DNA from: Pseudoxanthomonas sp. z9
GTDB lineage: Bacteria > Pseudomonadota > Gammaproteobacteria > Xanthomonadales > Xanthomonadaceae
Direction of reading: 5' to 3'
DNA: 64,000 nucleotides
Assembly: GCF_006542425.1 (NCBI RefSeq)
Contig: NZ_VFID01000011.1
Coordinates: 1 to 64,000, forward strand
The notes under the pieces were generated by a model that saw only the letters and a list, made by a program, of their open reading frames with translations, had not been told where the DNA came from and ran no database searches. A program made the position numbers and the translations under genes. Of the stretch, positions 1 to 9,419 are shown piece by piece (the first letter of the stretch is position 1; the number at the start of each line of letters is the position of its first letter).

Positions 1-378
1 TGCTGTCCTTGATGATTTCCACCAGCGCCGGCTTGCCGGCGCGCCAATCCTTCGCGTAGTCGGGACTGATGCGAAGGGCGACATCGATGTCCTGGTTGCG
101 GATCGCCGCGGCCAGATCCTTTGGCGGTTCCACTGCCTTCAGGCCGTAGCTGGCCAGGAAGGCGACCAGGTTGGGTGCGTTCTCCCTGCCGACCACGGGA
201 ATGTCGAGTTCCTTGTCAATCTGGGTGCGGGCGCGCTTCTCGGCCAGCGAACCCATGCCCAGCATCAGCGCCGGGTACAGCAGCGGGCCGAGGAACAGGG
301 CCAGGGCCAGCGTGCGGCGATCGCGCGACAGGTCCTTGAGTTCCTTGCGCATCACGGTGATGACGGTACCGAACAGGC

Positions 379-382
<4 letters not shown>
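1..382 (-). CDS. ABC transporter permease, NatB-like (partial)
   Basis: This is the N-terminal 127 residues of an inner-membrane ABC exporter permease; the C-terminal part lies beyond the left edge. It starts MSLFGTVITVMRKELKDL, followed by RDRRTLALALFLGPLLYPAL, the usual beginning of NatB/ABC-2 type permeases: a short cytoplasmic helix, the first membrane segment at about residues 25-42, then the start of a large external domain (VVGRENAPNLVAFL). Its ATG overlaps the TGA of the upstream ATPase gene (ATGA), so the two are translationally coupled and form one exporter. NatB relatives export Na+ or other small molecules; the substrate here cannot be read from the sequence. Confidence 0.85.
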
Positions 383-1125
<743 letters not shown>

Positions 1126-1177
1126 CGAATGTCTCCTGGAATCGCTGCTGCGGATGGGAAGGGGATGCGAAGGTCCA

Positions 1178-2689
1178 TCACGGCTCCCATCCGTTGAAGC
1201 TGGTGAAGGCGGGCGTGCCGTCGATCGCGTCCAGGCACTTGGCGTCCAGCGCCTTGGCATCCGTCGATTCGATGAACTGGCTGACCAGCTTGGGCATGCA
1301 GCCCTGGCCGATCACGTTGTGGCCCTGGCCGCGCAGGACCAGGTGGCGGCCGTTGGACAGCCCCTTGAGCACGGCTTCGCCGTAGCTGGGCGGGGTGACC
1401 GGATCCTGCTCACCGGACATCAGCAGCGCCGGCACCTTCGACACCAGCGGCTGGTTGAAGCCGGCCGGGCGTTCGCCCTTCGGCCACACCGCGCAGGGAC
1501 TGAAGAAAAGCCGCGCCAGATCGTCGCCCATCACCGTATTGGCGTCGGCCGGATCCGGCTGGTAGCGGTCCGCATCCTCGGCGCAGATCACCGACAGCTG
1601 CATGCCGCGCGCCATCTGGCCGGACACCTGTCCGTCCATGAACTTGGCCAGCGACATCAGCGGTCCATAGCGACCCTGGTCGGCTTCGTCCAGCACCAGC
1701 GGCAGCAGCGACGTGGTGGCCGGCATGTAGGAGAACGCATGGGTCAGGCCGGTGACCGTCGAGGCGGACAGCTTGTCCTGTTTCTCCTGCCCGCTGGAGG
1801 GATCCCGATAGGTCACCTCCACCGGCGCCGTGGACAGGCGCTGCTTGAGCGCCAGCAGGCGGGTGCGCAGGTCGGTCGGATAACGCGCGCGGCAGGCGGC
1901 ATCGGCGGCGCAGGCCTTGGATTGCAGCGCCAGCGCCTCGTCGAACCGGCGGGCGAACTCGCCGCCGACCACCAGTGTGTTCGGCGCCACGCCGTCCAAT
2001 ACGATCGCGCGGGTGTGCTGCGGATAGGTGCCGGCGTACTGCTGGGCGACGCGGGTGCCGTAGGACACGCCGATCAGGTTGATCTGCGCGGCGCCGATCG
2101 CGGCGCGCACGGCGTCCAGGTCGCGGATGGCCTCGGTGGTGGTGTAGAAGCGCAAATCGGCGTGCTTGGACAGCGCGTCCACGCACTTGCGCGAGACGGC
2201 CTGCAAGGCGGCCTCATCCAGCGAATCCATGTCGGCGACCGACGGCCCGTCCTCGGGGCCATCGCATGCCAGCGGATTGGAGCGGCCGGTGCCGCGCTGG
2301 TCCACCAGCACCACGTGGCGCTGTTTTCGGACCTCGCGCAACGCCGCGTCGACTAGGACGGCGTGTTCGGTCGCGGCCTGGCCGGGGCCGCCGGCCAGGA
2401 AGAACACCGGATCCTCGAGGGCCGCGCCCTCGTCGGTGGCCGGCAGCCAGGCGAGGTTGAGGGCGATCTTGCGGCCCTGCGGCGCTTGGCGGTTCTCCGG
2501 TACCTCGAAGGTCGCGCATTGCGCTTCCACGTTCCCGCCGGTCCCGGCCTCGGCCAGGGTGCAGGGTTGGAAGGTGACGCGGCCGTAGTGGCGGCCGGTG
2601 GCCGTCTTGTCCGGCGCGGGGGCGTTGCTGCAGGCGGTGAGCGCGAGCAGGCCGGCGCAGGCCAGCAGGGTGTTGCGGTGGTGTCGCAT
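1178..2689 (-). CDS. Secreted S33-family alpha/beta hydrolase (tripeptidyl aminopeptidase-like) lipoprotein
   Basis: 503-residue alpha/beta hydrolase. The N-terminus is a lipoprotein signal (LLALTAC, lipidated Cys20), so it is exported and probably anchored to the outer membrane. The oxyanion-hole motif LAGGPGQ is near residue 100, LVDQRGTGRSNPL near 128-140, nucleophile GVSYGT (Ser209), and the remaining triad members are likely Asp429 (GEQDPVTPP) and His457 (GQGHN). These are the marks of the S33 proline iminopeptidase/tripeptidyl aminopeptidase group, which releases amino acids or short peptides from N-termini. It stands alone on the minus strand upstream of the NatAB pair with a 52-bp gap, so it could be co-transcribed with it. 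Exact substrate unknown. Confidence 0.88.
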   Translation of the reverse strand: MRHHRNTLLACAGLLALTACSNAPAPDKTATGRHYGRVTFQPCTLAEAGTGGNVEAQCATFEVPENRQAPQGRKIALNLAWLPATDEGAALEDPVFFLAGGPGQAATEHAVLVDAALREVRKQRHVVLVDQRGTGRSNPLACDGPEDGPSVADMDSLDEAALQAVSRKCVDALSKHADLRFYTTTEAIRDLDAVRAAIGAAQINLIGVSYGTRVAQQYAGTYPQHTRAIVLDGVAPNTLVVGGEFARRFDEALALQSKACAADAACRARYPTDLRTRLLALKQRLSTAPVEVTYRDPSSGQEKQDKLSASTVTGLTHAFSYMPATTSLLPLVLDEADQGRYGPLMSLAKFMDGQVSGQMARGMQLSVICAEDADRYQPDPADANTVMGDDLARLFFSPCAVWPKGERPAGFNQPLVSKVPALLMSGEQDPVTPPSYGEAVLKGLSNGRHLVLRGQGHNVIGQGCMPKLVSQFIESTDAKALDAKCLDAIDGTPAFTSFNGWEP

Positions 2690-2865
2690 GGGCGTTCGTC
2701 CTGGTTGCGATGCGTTTCAGGATGCCATGACGACGCCAACCGACGGATGTGACCAAAGTGCGGTGGCTTTTTTTCCGACCGCGCTACTGGGGCCGGGAAC
2801 GGCGTCCCGCCAATCCCGCCGGGACGTCGCATCCATCGGTATCCGCGGGCGGAGCTGGATGCAGG

Positions 2866-3618
2866 CTACTTGCTGCTGACGTATTTTTCCCGCCGGATCT
2901 GCGGAATCGGCAGGCCGGCGGCCTTCAGCGCCTCGAAACAGGCATCGACCATGTCCGGATTGCCGCACAGGTAGGCGATGTCGGTGTCCGCGTTCGGGAC
3001 GAACTCGGCCAGGTGCTGCTGCACGTAGCCCTGGCGGACATCCGGGTGCGGATGTTCCGGCAGCGCGCGCGAGAAGCAGGGCACGAAACGGAACTGCGGA
3101 TGCTGGTCGGCGAAGGCGCGGAAATCCTCGCCGTACAGCAGTTCGGCCGGCGTGCGCGCGCCGAACAGCAGCACCACCTCGATGTCGCGGCCGGCGATCT
3201 GCTCGGCCAGCTGCGGCAGCATCGCCCGGTAGGGCGTGACGCCGGTGCCGGTGGCAATCAGCAGGTAGCGGCGGTTGCGGTCGTTGGGCATCAGGCAGAA
3301 CCGGCCGTAGGGACCGCTGGCGTCGACGTGGCCACCCTCGGGCAGACCTTCGAACAGGGCCGTGGCCGCGCCGCCGGGCACGTAGCTGACCGCGATCTCC
3401 ACCGCCTCGCCCGGTCCCAGCCGGTGATCGTGGATGGTCGCCAGCGAATAGCTGCGCTTGGCCGGCGTCCCGTCGGCGTAGCTGAAATGCACCTGGATGA
3501 ACTGGCCCGGGATGAAGTCCAGGGGCTGGCCGTCGTCACGGACGAAGACATAGTGGCCGACGCTGGGGGCCAGCATGCGGCGCCCGACGAGCTTCAACGG
3601 AAAATGGACGATGGCCAA
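2866..3618 (-). CDS. fpr: Ferredoxin/flavodoxin--NADP+ reductase
   Basis: FAD-dependent oxidoreductase of the ferredoxin-NADP+ reductase family, moving electrons between NADPH and ferredoxin or flavodoxin in the cytoplasm. The FAD-binding barrel carries KRSYSLA (the RxYS-type flavin motif) and a phosphate-binding GGAATALFEGLPEGGHV stretch; the NAD(P) half has LLIATGTGVTPYRAML and AYLCGNPDMVDACFEAL; the protein ends REKYVSSK, close to the aromatic C-terminus of bacterial-type Fprs. The start is unclear: no ATG precedes FPLKLVGRRML, so a TTG at 3618 (250 aa) was chosen; the internal ATG at 3576 would give 236 aa and cut the first strand. It is divergent from the ABC transporter at 3727. Confidence 0.85.
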   Translation of the reverse strand: MAIVHFPLKLVGRRMLAPSVGHYVFVRDDGQPLDFIPGQFIQVHFSYADGTPAKRSYSLATIHDHRLGPGEAVEIAVSYVPGGAATALFEGLPEGGHVDASGPYGRFCLMPNDRNRRYLLIATGTGVTPYRAMLPQLAEQIAGRDIEVVLLFGARTPAELLYGEDFRAFADQHPQFRFVPCFSRALPEHPHPDVRQGYVQQHLAEFVPNADTDIAYLCGNPDMVDACFEALKAAGLPIPQIRREKYVSSK

Positions 3619-3669
3619 GGTGCTGGGTGATGGAACGGTGTGGTGCCGGGACCGGCCCGGCGGGGTGCC

Positions 3670-3675
3670 TATAAT
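3670..3675 (+). promoter_or_regulatory. -10 box of the ABC transporter promoter
   Basis: A perfect TATAAT sits 51 bases upstream of the GTG start of the ABC ATPase gene, in the divergent gap after the reductase gene. No good -35 is visible at the right distance (the region is GC-rich), so promoter strength may depend on the -10 alone. Predicted transcription start about 3682-3685. Confidence 0.55.
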
Positions 3676-3726
3676 AAGCGTTCGTGTCCCCCCGGGCGCC
3701 CGTGCTGGCGCCGCAAGGTCCCCTAC

Positions 3727-4683
3727 GTGTCCCAACCCGTGGTTCCCGCGAACGCGCCCGCGCTCGCCATTTCCGATCTCCGCAAGGTCTACGACAACGG
3801 CGTGCAGGCGCTCAAGGGCATCTCGCTGCAGGTCGCGCCCGGCGATTTCTTCGCCCTGCTCGGCCCCAATGGCGCCGGCAAGTCGACCCTGATCGGCATC
3901 GTCAGCTCGCTGGTGAACAAGAGCGGCGGCGAAGTCGAGGTGTTCGGCGTCAACCTGTCGCGCCACCGTGACGACGCCCTGCGCCTGATCGGCCTGGTGC
4001 CGCAGGAATTGAACTTCAACATGTTCGAGAAGCCGATCGACATCCTGGTCAACTACGCCGGTTTCTACGGGGTGCCGCGCGCCGAGGCGCTGGTGCTGGC
4101 CGAAGAGGAGCTCAAGCGCGCCCAGCTGTGGGACAAGGCGCAGATGATGAGCCGCACGCTGTCCGGCGGCATGAAGCGGCGGCTGATGATCGCCCGCGCG
4201 ATGATGACCCGGCCCAAGCTGCTGATCCTCGACGAGCCCACCGCCGGCGTGGACATCGAGATCCGCCGCGGCATGTGGAAGACCCTGAAGGACATCAACG
4301 CCGCCGGCACCACCATCATCCTGACCACCCATTACCTGGAAGAGGCCGAAAGCCTCTGCCGCAACCTGGCCATCATCGACCACGGCACCATCGTCGAGCA
4401 GGGCCCGATGCGCGAGCTGCTGGCCAAGCTGGACGTGGAGGGCTTCCTGCTGGACATCGACGGCGAGCTGCCGGCGCAGCTGCCAGTCATCGAAGGTGCG
4501 ACGCTGGTGGCGACCGATCCGCACACGCTGGACCTGGACATGCCGCGGGCGATGGATCTCAACCGCATCTTCGCCGCGCTCAACGAAGCCGGCATCCGGG
4601 TGCGCTCGATGCGCACCAAGAGCAACCGGCTGGAGGAACTGTTCGTGCGCATGACCGGCAATGGCAAGGAGCAGGCGGCATGA
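3727..4683 (+). CDS. ABC transporter ATP-binding protein (ABC-2 exporter)
   Basis: 318-residue ATPase that would power the adjacent permease. Walker A LLGPNGAGKST at about residues 44-54, Q-loop VPQELNFN near 91, signature LSGGM at 145-149, Walker B LLILDEPTAGVD from 165, switch His at 202 (LTTHYLEEAE). It has a C-terminal extension of about 80 residues ending in RLEELFVRMT, typical of the YadG/CcmA-type exporters. Start: the GTG at 3727 (read SQPVVPANAPALAI) was preferred over an upstream ATG at 3640, which lies before the TATAAT at 3670 and encodes low-quality sequence. Overlaps the permease ATG by 4 bases. Confidence 0.92.
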   Translation: MSQPVVPANAPALAISDLRKVYDNGVQALKGISLQVAPGDFFALLGPNGAGKSTLIGIVSSLVNKSGGEVEVFGVNLSRHRDDALRLIGLVPQELNFNMFEKPIDILVNYAGFYGVPRAEALVLAEEELKRAQLWDKAQMMSRTLSGGMKRRLMIARAMMTRPKLLILDEPTAGVDIEIRRGMWKTLKDINAAGTTIILTTHYLEEAESLCRNLAIIDHGTIVEQGPMRELLAKLDVEGFLLDIDGELPAQLPVIEGATLVATDPHTLDLDMPRAMDLNRIFAALNEAGIRVRSMRTKSNRLEELFVRMTGNGKEQAA

Positions 4684-5450
4684 GCAATCCCAACCTGATC
4701 GCCTTCGGCACCATCGTCCGCCGCGAGGTCGCGCGGATCCTGCGCATCTGGGGCCAGACCCTGGTGCCGCCGGCCATCACTATGACCCTGTACTTCCTGA
4801 TCTTCGGCGGCCTGATCGGCTCGCAGATCCGGGACATGGGCGGCTACAGCTACATGGAGTTCATCGTGCCGGGCCTGGTGATGATGAGCGTCATCCAGAA
4901 CAGCTACGGCAACATCTCCTCCAGCTTCTTCGGCGCCAAGTTCGGACGCCACATCGAGGAGTTGCTGGTCAGCCCGATGCCGAACTGGGTGATCCTGTGG
5001 GGCTACGTGGCCGGCGCGGTGCTGCGCGGCCTGATGGTCGGCATCATCGTGCTGATCATCGCCACGTTCTTCACCCCCGTGCGCATGCCGCATCCGCTGG
5101 TCACCCTGAGCACGGTCCTGCTGGGCGCGACGATTTTCTCGCTGGCCGGCTTCATCAATGCGGTCTATGCCAAGAAATTCGACGACGTGGCGATCGTGCC
5201 GACCTTCATCCTGACCCCGCTGACCTACCTGGGCGGCGTGTTCTATTCGGTGAAGTTGCTGCCGTCCTGGGCCGAGGCGCTGACCCATGCCAACCCGATC
5301 TTCTACATGGTCAACGCGTTCCGCTACGGCCTGCTGGGTAGCAGCGACGTGCCGCTGTGGGTGGCCTACGCGCTGATGCTGGGGTTCGTGCTGGCGCTCA
5401 GTTCGCTGGCGCTGTGGTTGCTCAAGCGCGGCGTCGGCCTGCGCAGTTGA
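4680..5450 (+). CDS. ABC transporter permease, ABC-2 type (YadH-like)
   Basis: 256-residue inner-membrane permease, partner of the preceding ATPase (ATGA overlap). About six hydrophobic segments are visible: PAITMTLYFLIFGGLIGS, FIVPGLVMMSVIQNSY, LMVGIIVLIIATFF, LVTLSTVLLGATIFSLAGF, FILTPLTYLGGVFYSV and ALMLGFVLALSSLALWLL. The sequence around residues 50-85 (YSYMEFIVPGLVMMS, NSYGNISSSFFGAKFGRHIEELL) and the PLTYLGGVFYSV motif are characteristic of the YadH/NodJ ABC-2 family. YadGH relatives are poorly characterised exporters; the substrate is not predictable here. Confidence 0.92.
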   Translation: MSNPNLIAFGTIVRREVARILRIWGQTLVPPAITMTLYFLIFGGLIGSQIRDMGGYSYMEFIVPGLVMMSVIQNSYGNISSSFFGAKFGRHIEELLVSPMPNWVILWGYVAGAVLRGLMVGIIVLIIATFFTPVRMPHPLVTLSTVLLGATIFSLAGFINAVYAKKFDDVAIVPTFILTPLTYLGGVFYSVKLLPSWAEALTHANPIFYMVNAFRYGLLGSSDVPLWVAYALMLGFVLALSSLALWLLKRGVGLRS

Positions 5451-5493
5451 ATGTGCGCCGGCCCCGGCCGGCGCGATGCAGGGAGTGGAGCGG

Positions 5494-6435
5494 ATGCGAA
5501 TCCTGATCCTGGGCGCCGGTGGCACCGGCGGTTACTTCGGCGGACGCCTGGCGCAGTCCGGCGCCGACGTCACCTTCCTGGTCCGCGCGCCGCGCGCGGC
5601 GGATCTGGCGCGCGAGGGCCTGCGCATCCGCAGTCCGCTCGGCGACGCCGAGCTGCCGGTGGCGACGGTGACCGCCGAAGCCCTGCCGGCACTGATCGCG
5701 TCGCGTCCCTTCGATCTGGTCCTGCTCAGCTGCAAGGCCTACGACCTGGACAGCGCGATCGAGGCGATCGCGCCCGCGGTCGAGGCCGGTGCCGACGTGC
5801 TGCCGGTGCTCAACGGTCTGCTGCACTACGCGCGACTGGATAAGCGGTTCGGCCGCGATCACGTGATCGGCGGCCTGTGCTTCATCAGCGCGACCAAGGG
5901 ACCGCAGGGCGAAATCCTGCATCTGGGCAGACCCGCGTCGATCACGTTCGGTGAGCGCGATGGCATCGCGCCGCGCGCGCGCCTGTCGGCCTTCGCCGAG
6001 GCCTGCGCGAACGCCGGCGTCGATCGCCTGCTGTCGCCGGACATCGCCCGCGAGCAGTGGATCAAGTACAGCTTCCTCACCGCACTGGCCGCCGGCACCT
6101 GCCTGATGCGCGCGCCGATCGGACGGATCGTGGCGGGCGAGGGTGGCGAAGCGTTCATGACCGCGCTGTACGCCGAATGCACCGCGGTGGCGGCGGCATC
6201 CGGACAACCGATCCCGCAGGCTGCGCAGGACACCGCGCTGGTGACGCTGCGGCAATCGGGGTCGGACATCAAGGCCTCGATGCTGCGCGACCTGGAAGGT
6301 GGCCAGCGCGTGGAGGGCCTGCAGATCGTCGGCGACATGGTGCATCGCGCGCAGGGCTTCGGACTGCCGGCACCCCTGCTGTCCACTGCCTGGTGTCATC
6401 TGCAGGCCTACGAGGCGTCGCTGCCGGCGCGCTGA
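5494..6435 (+). CDS. panE: 2-dehydropantoate 2-reductase (PanE/ApbA family)
   Basis: NADPH-dependent reductase of the ketopantoate reductase family, which makes pantoate for coenzyme A. The 313 residues start with the Rossmann loop GAGGTGGYFGG (7-17); the family asparagine is in LNGL (Asn108) and the catalytic lysine in EQWIKYSF (Lys191). ATG at 5494 has GGAG eight bases upstream; the ATG at 5476 has none. Slightly longer than E. coli PanE. Paralogues of this family are common, so the in vivo substrate may differ from ketopantoate. It follows the ABC permease by 43 bases and may share its transcript. Confidence 0.85.
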   Translation: MRILILGAGGTGGYFGGRLAQSGADVTFLVRAPRAADLAREGLRIRSPLGDAELPVATVTAEALPALIASRPFDLVLLSCKAYDLDSAIEAIAPAVEAGADVLPVLNGLLHYARLDKRFGRDHVIGGLCFISATKGPQGEILHLGRPASITFGERDGIAPRARLSAFAEACANAGVDRLLSPDIAREQWIKYSFLTALAAGTCLMRAPIGRIVAGEGGEAFMTALYAECTAVAAASGQPIPQAAQDTALVTLRQSGSDIKASMLRDLEGGQRVEGLQIVGDMVHRAQGFGLPAPLLSTAWCHLQAYEASLPAR

Positions 6436-6517
6436 TCGCGCGGAGCGGAGAATCGGCGCCATTCGGAATGCTCCGATGGCCGCCGGCGATCGCCGTTCGT
6501 ACGGTGGGGACACCGCC

Positions 6518-6973
6518 ATGAATCCTTCCGGAGTCCTTCAACCGATGCATCCTCGCCATCTGCGACGCCTTTTGCCGCTGTCCGCGAGCCTGCTGCTGTT
6601 GACTGGCTGTTTCCCGCATAGGCAGCAGATCGTCCCGGCAATCGACGGGATGCTGGTGCGAGGGCAGGTTCCCGTTGCGGGTGCGCGGATCCACGTGTTG
6701 CCGAGCATGTTCAAGGCCGGCTGTGGACCTTCCCGGCATACGGCGGTCACCGACGCGACGGGCCGGTTCACGATCCGCGGCGCCAGCGAGATTGGGGTGA
6801 TGTTGCCGATGGGCGACCGCATCAACACGTGGGGCGTCTGCATCGAGCACGACGGACGCTGGGTCGAAGGATTCAAGGAAAGCGACATCGGATGGCCGCC
6901 CCGGCGCATCGACATGGACTGCGATCTGGCGCGGGTGCGGGACGTTTGCGAATGGAAGGCGCGGGATCGCTAG
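6518..6973 (+). CDS. Hypothetical lipoprotein with carboxypeptidase-regulatory-like fold
   Basis: 151-residue protein not recognised by name. A lipoprotein signal ends in SLLLLTGCF, so it is exported and lipidated. After it, VRGQVPVAGARIHVLP and TAVTDATGRFTIRG resemble the core of carboxypeptidase-regulatory-like beta-sandwich domains (a value inserted after xVxGA and TDxxGxF), which usually bind or present surface components. It contains several cysteines (CGPS, WGVCIE, MDCDL, DVCEW) that could form disulfides in the periplasm. Start: ATG 6518 has GGGGA at good spacing; ATG 6545 (142 aa) is an alternative that keeps the whole signal peptide. Function unknown. Confidence 0.65.
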   Translation: MNPSGVLQPMHPRHLRRLLPLSASLLLLTGCFPHRQQIVPAIDGMLVRGQVPVAGARIHVLPSMFKAGCGPSRHTAVTDATGRFTIRGASEIGVMLPMGDRINTWGVCIEHDGRWVEGFKESDIGWPPRRIDMDCDLARVRDVCEWKARDR

Positions 6974-6992
6974 AGAAGAATCGCCTCCGCGT

Positions 6993-8915
6993 TCACCGGC
7001 ACCGGTAACGGCGCGCTTCGCGCCGGCATTGCGCCGGCAGGCCATGCTTGTCCCAGTAGGCGGCGATGCCGCTGCGATGCAGGTAGCCCTGGAAAGTCGG
7101 ATCCTCGCGTAGATATCCCAGATCGCGGGTCCACAGCAGCAGATCCCAGGACGAGTAGGAGCGCCTTCGCACCTGATCCAATCCGTCGATCACGGCGGCC
7201 GTGTCGCGTTGCGGGTCCAGCACGCTGAGGAAGTTCATCAACCCGGTGCGCTGTTCGAACGCCTTCATCGCCACGCGCGTCTGCGGCCAGGCGGAAGGAT
7301 CCACCACGGCCCGGCTGGCCAGCAGGTAGGACTGGCGAAGCAGCGGGCCATACTGCCGGCTGCCGGTATCCTCGGGTCCGCCGATGCCGGCGGCGATCAC
7401 CGGCAGGGCCGCATGGTCGCCGCGCCATACCGCGTTGAACCAGCGGCCATAGCGTCCGAAGCGGCCGGCGCGCTGCAACTCGACCAGGGCCTCGCCGTGC
7501 CGGCCCTGGGTGTCGAGGATGCGGCCATGGCCGAAATGCCAGCCCTGGTTGAGGGGATCCCGGCGGGCGCCGCGCCGCATCACCTGTTCGGCCTGATCCA
7601 GGTAGCCCAGTGACGCCAGCGCCATGGCGTACTGGAATTGCGCGCGCATCTCGCTGGGTGCCAGATCGGTGACGTGGCGGTACAGCGCGAGGCAGCGTTC
7701 CCATTGGTTGCCGCGACAGGCGGCGCTGGCCTGCACCAGGTAGGGCTCGGGCAAGGCCGGATCCAGACGCTGCGCCAATGCGGCGTGGTGCGCGGCATCC
7801 TGGCGAAGCTCGACGGCCAGTTCCGGCCGCAGGTAGGCGCGCCCGTCCAGCGCGGCGGCGAGGACGGCGTGCGAAGGCGCGTGCTGCGGTTGTTCGGCGA
7901 CCAGTTGGCGCAGGCGCGTTTCGGCCAGTTCGACCCGCTCGGGCGGCACCGGCGGCGGCGCATGCAGCAGGGCCTGCGCCGCCAGGTAGCGACGGTAGAA
8001 ATCCGCGTCGCCGCCGCGTGTCGTCGCGGCCGGACGTGCCAGCCCCAGGTTGAGCGCTAGCGCGCCGGCGACGGCCTGGGCGATGTCGCGTTCCAGCGCC
8101 AGCACGTCGGCCACGTCGCGATCATAGTCCTGGGTCCACAAGGTGCGCCCACTCGCCGCGTCCACCAGCCGCAGATGCACCCGCAGGCGCTCCCCGGCCT
8201 GGCGGGCACTGCCTTCGAGCGCATGGCTGACCCCCAGCTGCCGCACCAGCCGCGACAGGTCGGCGCCGTCGGCCGTGGCCAGGCGGGTCGAATCGCGTGC
8301 GATCACCCGCAGCCCCGGAATGCGCGAAAGCGTGCTGATCAGTTCCTCGCTGAGGCCGAAGGCGATATCGCGATCCCCTTCGCCCACCGCGGTCAGCGGC
8401 ATCACGATCAGGGTGCGCGGATCGGCCCGGGCCGATGCCGGCGCCGTGTCGTCAGCACGCGGGACGAATACCGCGGCGGCCAGCAACAGCAGGCCCAGCA
8501 AGGAGGCGATGGCCCCAACCAGCGCACGCGGGGTGCGTGGGGGCGTCGCGGGAGCCAAAGCATCGATTGCGGGAGCGGAGACCGTACCGGGCGACGTCGG
8601 TTCGTCGTTGAAGCGGTAACCGACGCCATGCAGGGTGTGCAGCCGGCGCGGGTGATGGGCGTCCTCGCCCAGCGCCTGTCGCAGCAGGGTGATCACCCGG
8701 TTGAGCACGCCGGGGGTGACGTGGCGGTGGCCCCACACCGCGTCGAGAATCTCGTCGCGGCTGAACGCGCGGCCCGGTTCCGACGCGAGCAGCGCCAGCA
8801 CGTCGAACGCCTTGGGCTCCAGCGGACGCACTTCGCCGTCGCGCAGCAACTGGCGTCCGGCCAGGTCGATGACCACGCCGTCGAGCACGATGCGGGCGGA
8901 AGCGGATGACGGCAT
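6993..8915 (-). CDS. CadC-like winged-helix membrane regulator with TPR domain
   Basis: 640-residue one-component transmembrane regulator. Residues about 5-105 form an OmpR/PhoB-type winged helix (LEPKAFDVLALLASEPGRAF, then HHPRRLHTLHGVGYRF). A membrane helix follows (VGAIASLLGLLLLAAAVFVP, about 135-155). The periplasmic part begins with a TolB/adenylate-cyclase-associated-like domain (IVMPLTAVGEGDRDIAFGL, LEGSARQAGERLRVHLRLVD) and continues with tetratricopeptide-like repeats to the C-terminus. The plan matches CadC-type sensors that bind DNA in the cytoplasm while sensing in the periplasm. ATG 8915 was preferred to 8954 because the extra 13 residues are not family-like. Signal and target genes are unknown; the small secreted protein gene at 9104 is divergent from it and is a plausible target. 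Confidence 0.82.
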   Translation of the reverse strand: MPSSASARIVLDGVVIDLAGRQLLRDGEVRPLEPKAFDVLALLASEPGRAFSRDEILDAVWGHRHVTPGVLNRVITLLRQALGEDAHHPRRLHTLHGVGYRFNDEPTSPGTVSAPAIDALAPATPPRTPRALVGAIASLLGLLLLAAAVFVPRADDTAPASARADPRTLIVMPLTAVGEGDRDIAFGLSEELISTLSRIPGLRVIARDSTRLATADGADLSRLVRQLGVSHALEGSARQAGERLRVHLRLVDAASGRTLWTQDYDRDVADVLALERDIAQAVAGALALNLGLARPAATTRGGDADFYRRYLAAQALLHAPPPVPPERVELAETRLRQLVAEQPQHAPSHAVLAAALDGRAYLRPELAVELRQDAAHHAALAQRLDPALPEPYLVQASAACRGNQWERCLALYRHVTDLAPSEMRAQFQYAMALASLGYLDQAEQVMRRGARRDPLNQGWHFGHGRILDTQGRHGEALVELQRAGRFGRYGRWFNAVWRGDHAALPVIAAGIGGPEDTGSRQYGPLLRQSYLLASRAVVDPSAWPQTRVAMKAFEQRTGLMNFLSVLDPQRDTAAVIDGLDQVRRRSYSSWDLLLWTRDLGYLREDPTFQGYLHRSGIAAYWDKHGLPAQCRREARRYRCR

Positions 8916-9103
8916 GGCGATCGGCGCAGGAAGGTTCCAGCGGAACACGTACATCCTAGGGATACGCGGAAGCGCGGCCGTGCCGGCCTAAGCATTTCCC
9001 AAGCTTCCCAAGCCGTCCATCGGGGGTTCCCGCCAGCCTCCTCAAGACCCGGGCGCGGCGGCGGCGTGAGGCTGGCGACCCGGCCATCGAAGGAACAAAC
9101 CCC

Positions 9104-9412
9104 ATGAACGCCATTCCCGCCACCGTGCTGTCCGCCCTGCTGCTGGCAGCGACCCTGTCACCGTCCGCCCGTGCCGGCGCCGCGACGCCGCCGACCGACC
9201 TGCGGCTGGAGTGCGCGCAACCGCGCCTGCCATCCCAGTACGAGACCGGCCGCTGGCTGGGCCAGGCCAACGCCGGCCAGGCCTATGCCTCGCGCCAGCG
9301 GCTGATGGCAGAGATCCAGCGCGCCTGCCGGAAGCCCGGCATCCGCACGGTCGTGTTGCAGTTTCCGCGTCCGGCCGATGCGCCGGAGCGTGGGTTGGCC
9401 GGACGACCCTAG
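9104..9412 (+). CDS. Small secreted protein of unknown function
   Basis: 102-residue protein with a clean Sec signal peptide (TVLSALLLAATLSPSARAGA, cleavage likely near residue 24) and a short mature part with two cysteines (LECAQP, RACRKP) that could form one disulfide. AAGGAAC lies upstream at usable spacing. Similar small periplasmic proteins with a cysteine pair are frequent in Xanthomonadales, but no family was recognised. Divergent from the CadC-like regulator and convergent with tatD (stop codons 8 bases apart, with a direct repeat of CTAGGTACC around the stops). Confidence 0.55.
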   Translation: MNAIPATVLSALLLAATLSPSARAGAATPPTDLRLECAQPRLPSQYETGRWLGQANAGQAYASRQRLMAEIQRACRKPGIRTVVLQFPRPADAPERGLAGRP

Positions 9413-9419
9413 GTACCTG

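Noticed and set aside
2866-4524. 552-aa minus ORF ending in the reductase
   Set aside because: The first 300 residues are antisense to the ABC ATPase gene.
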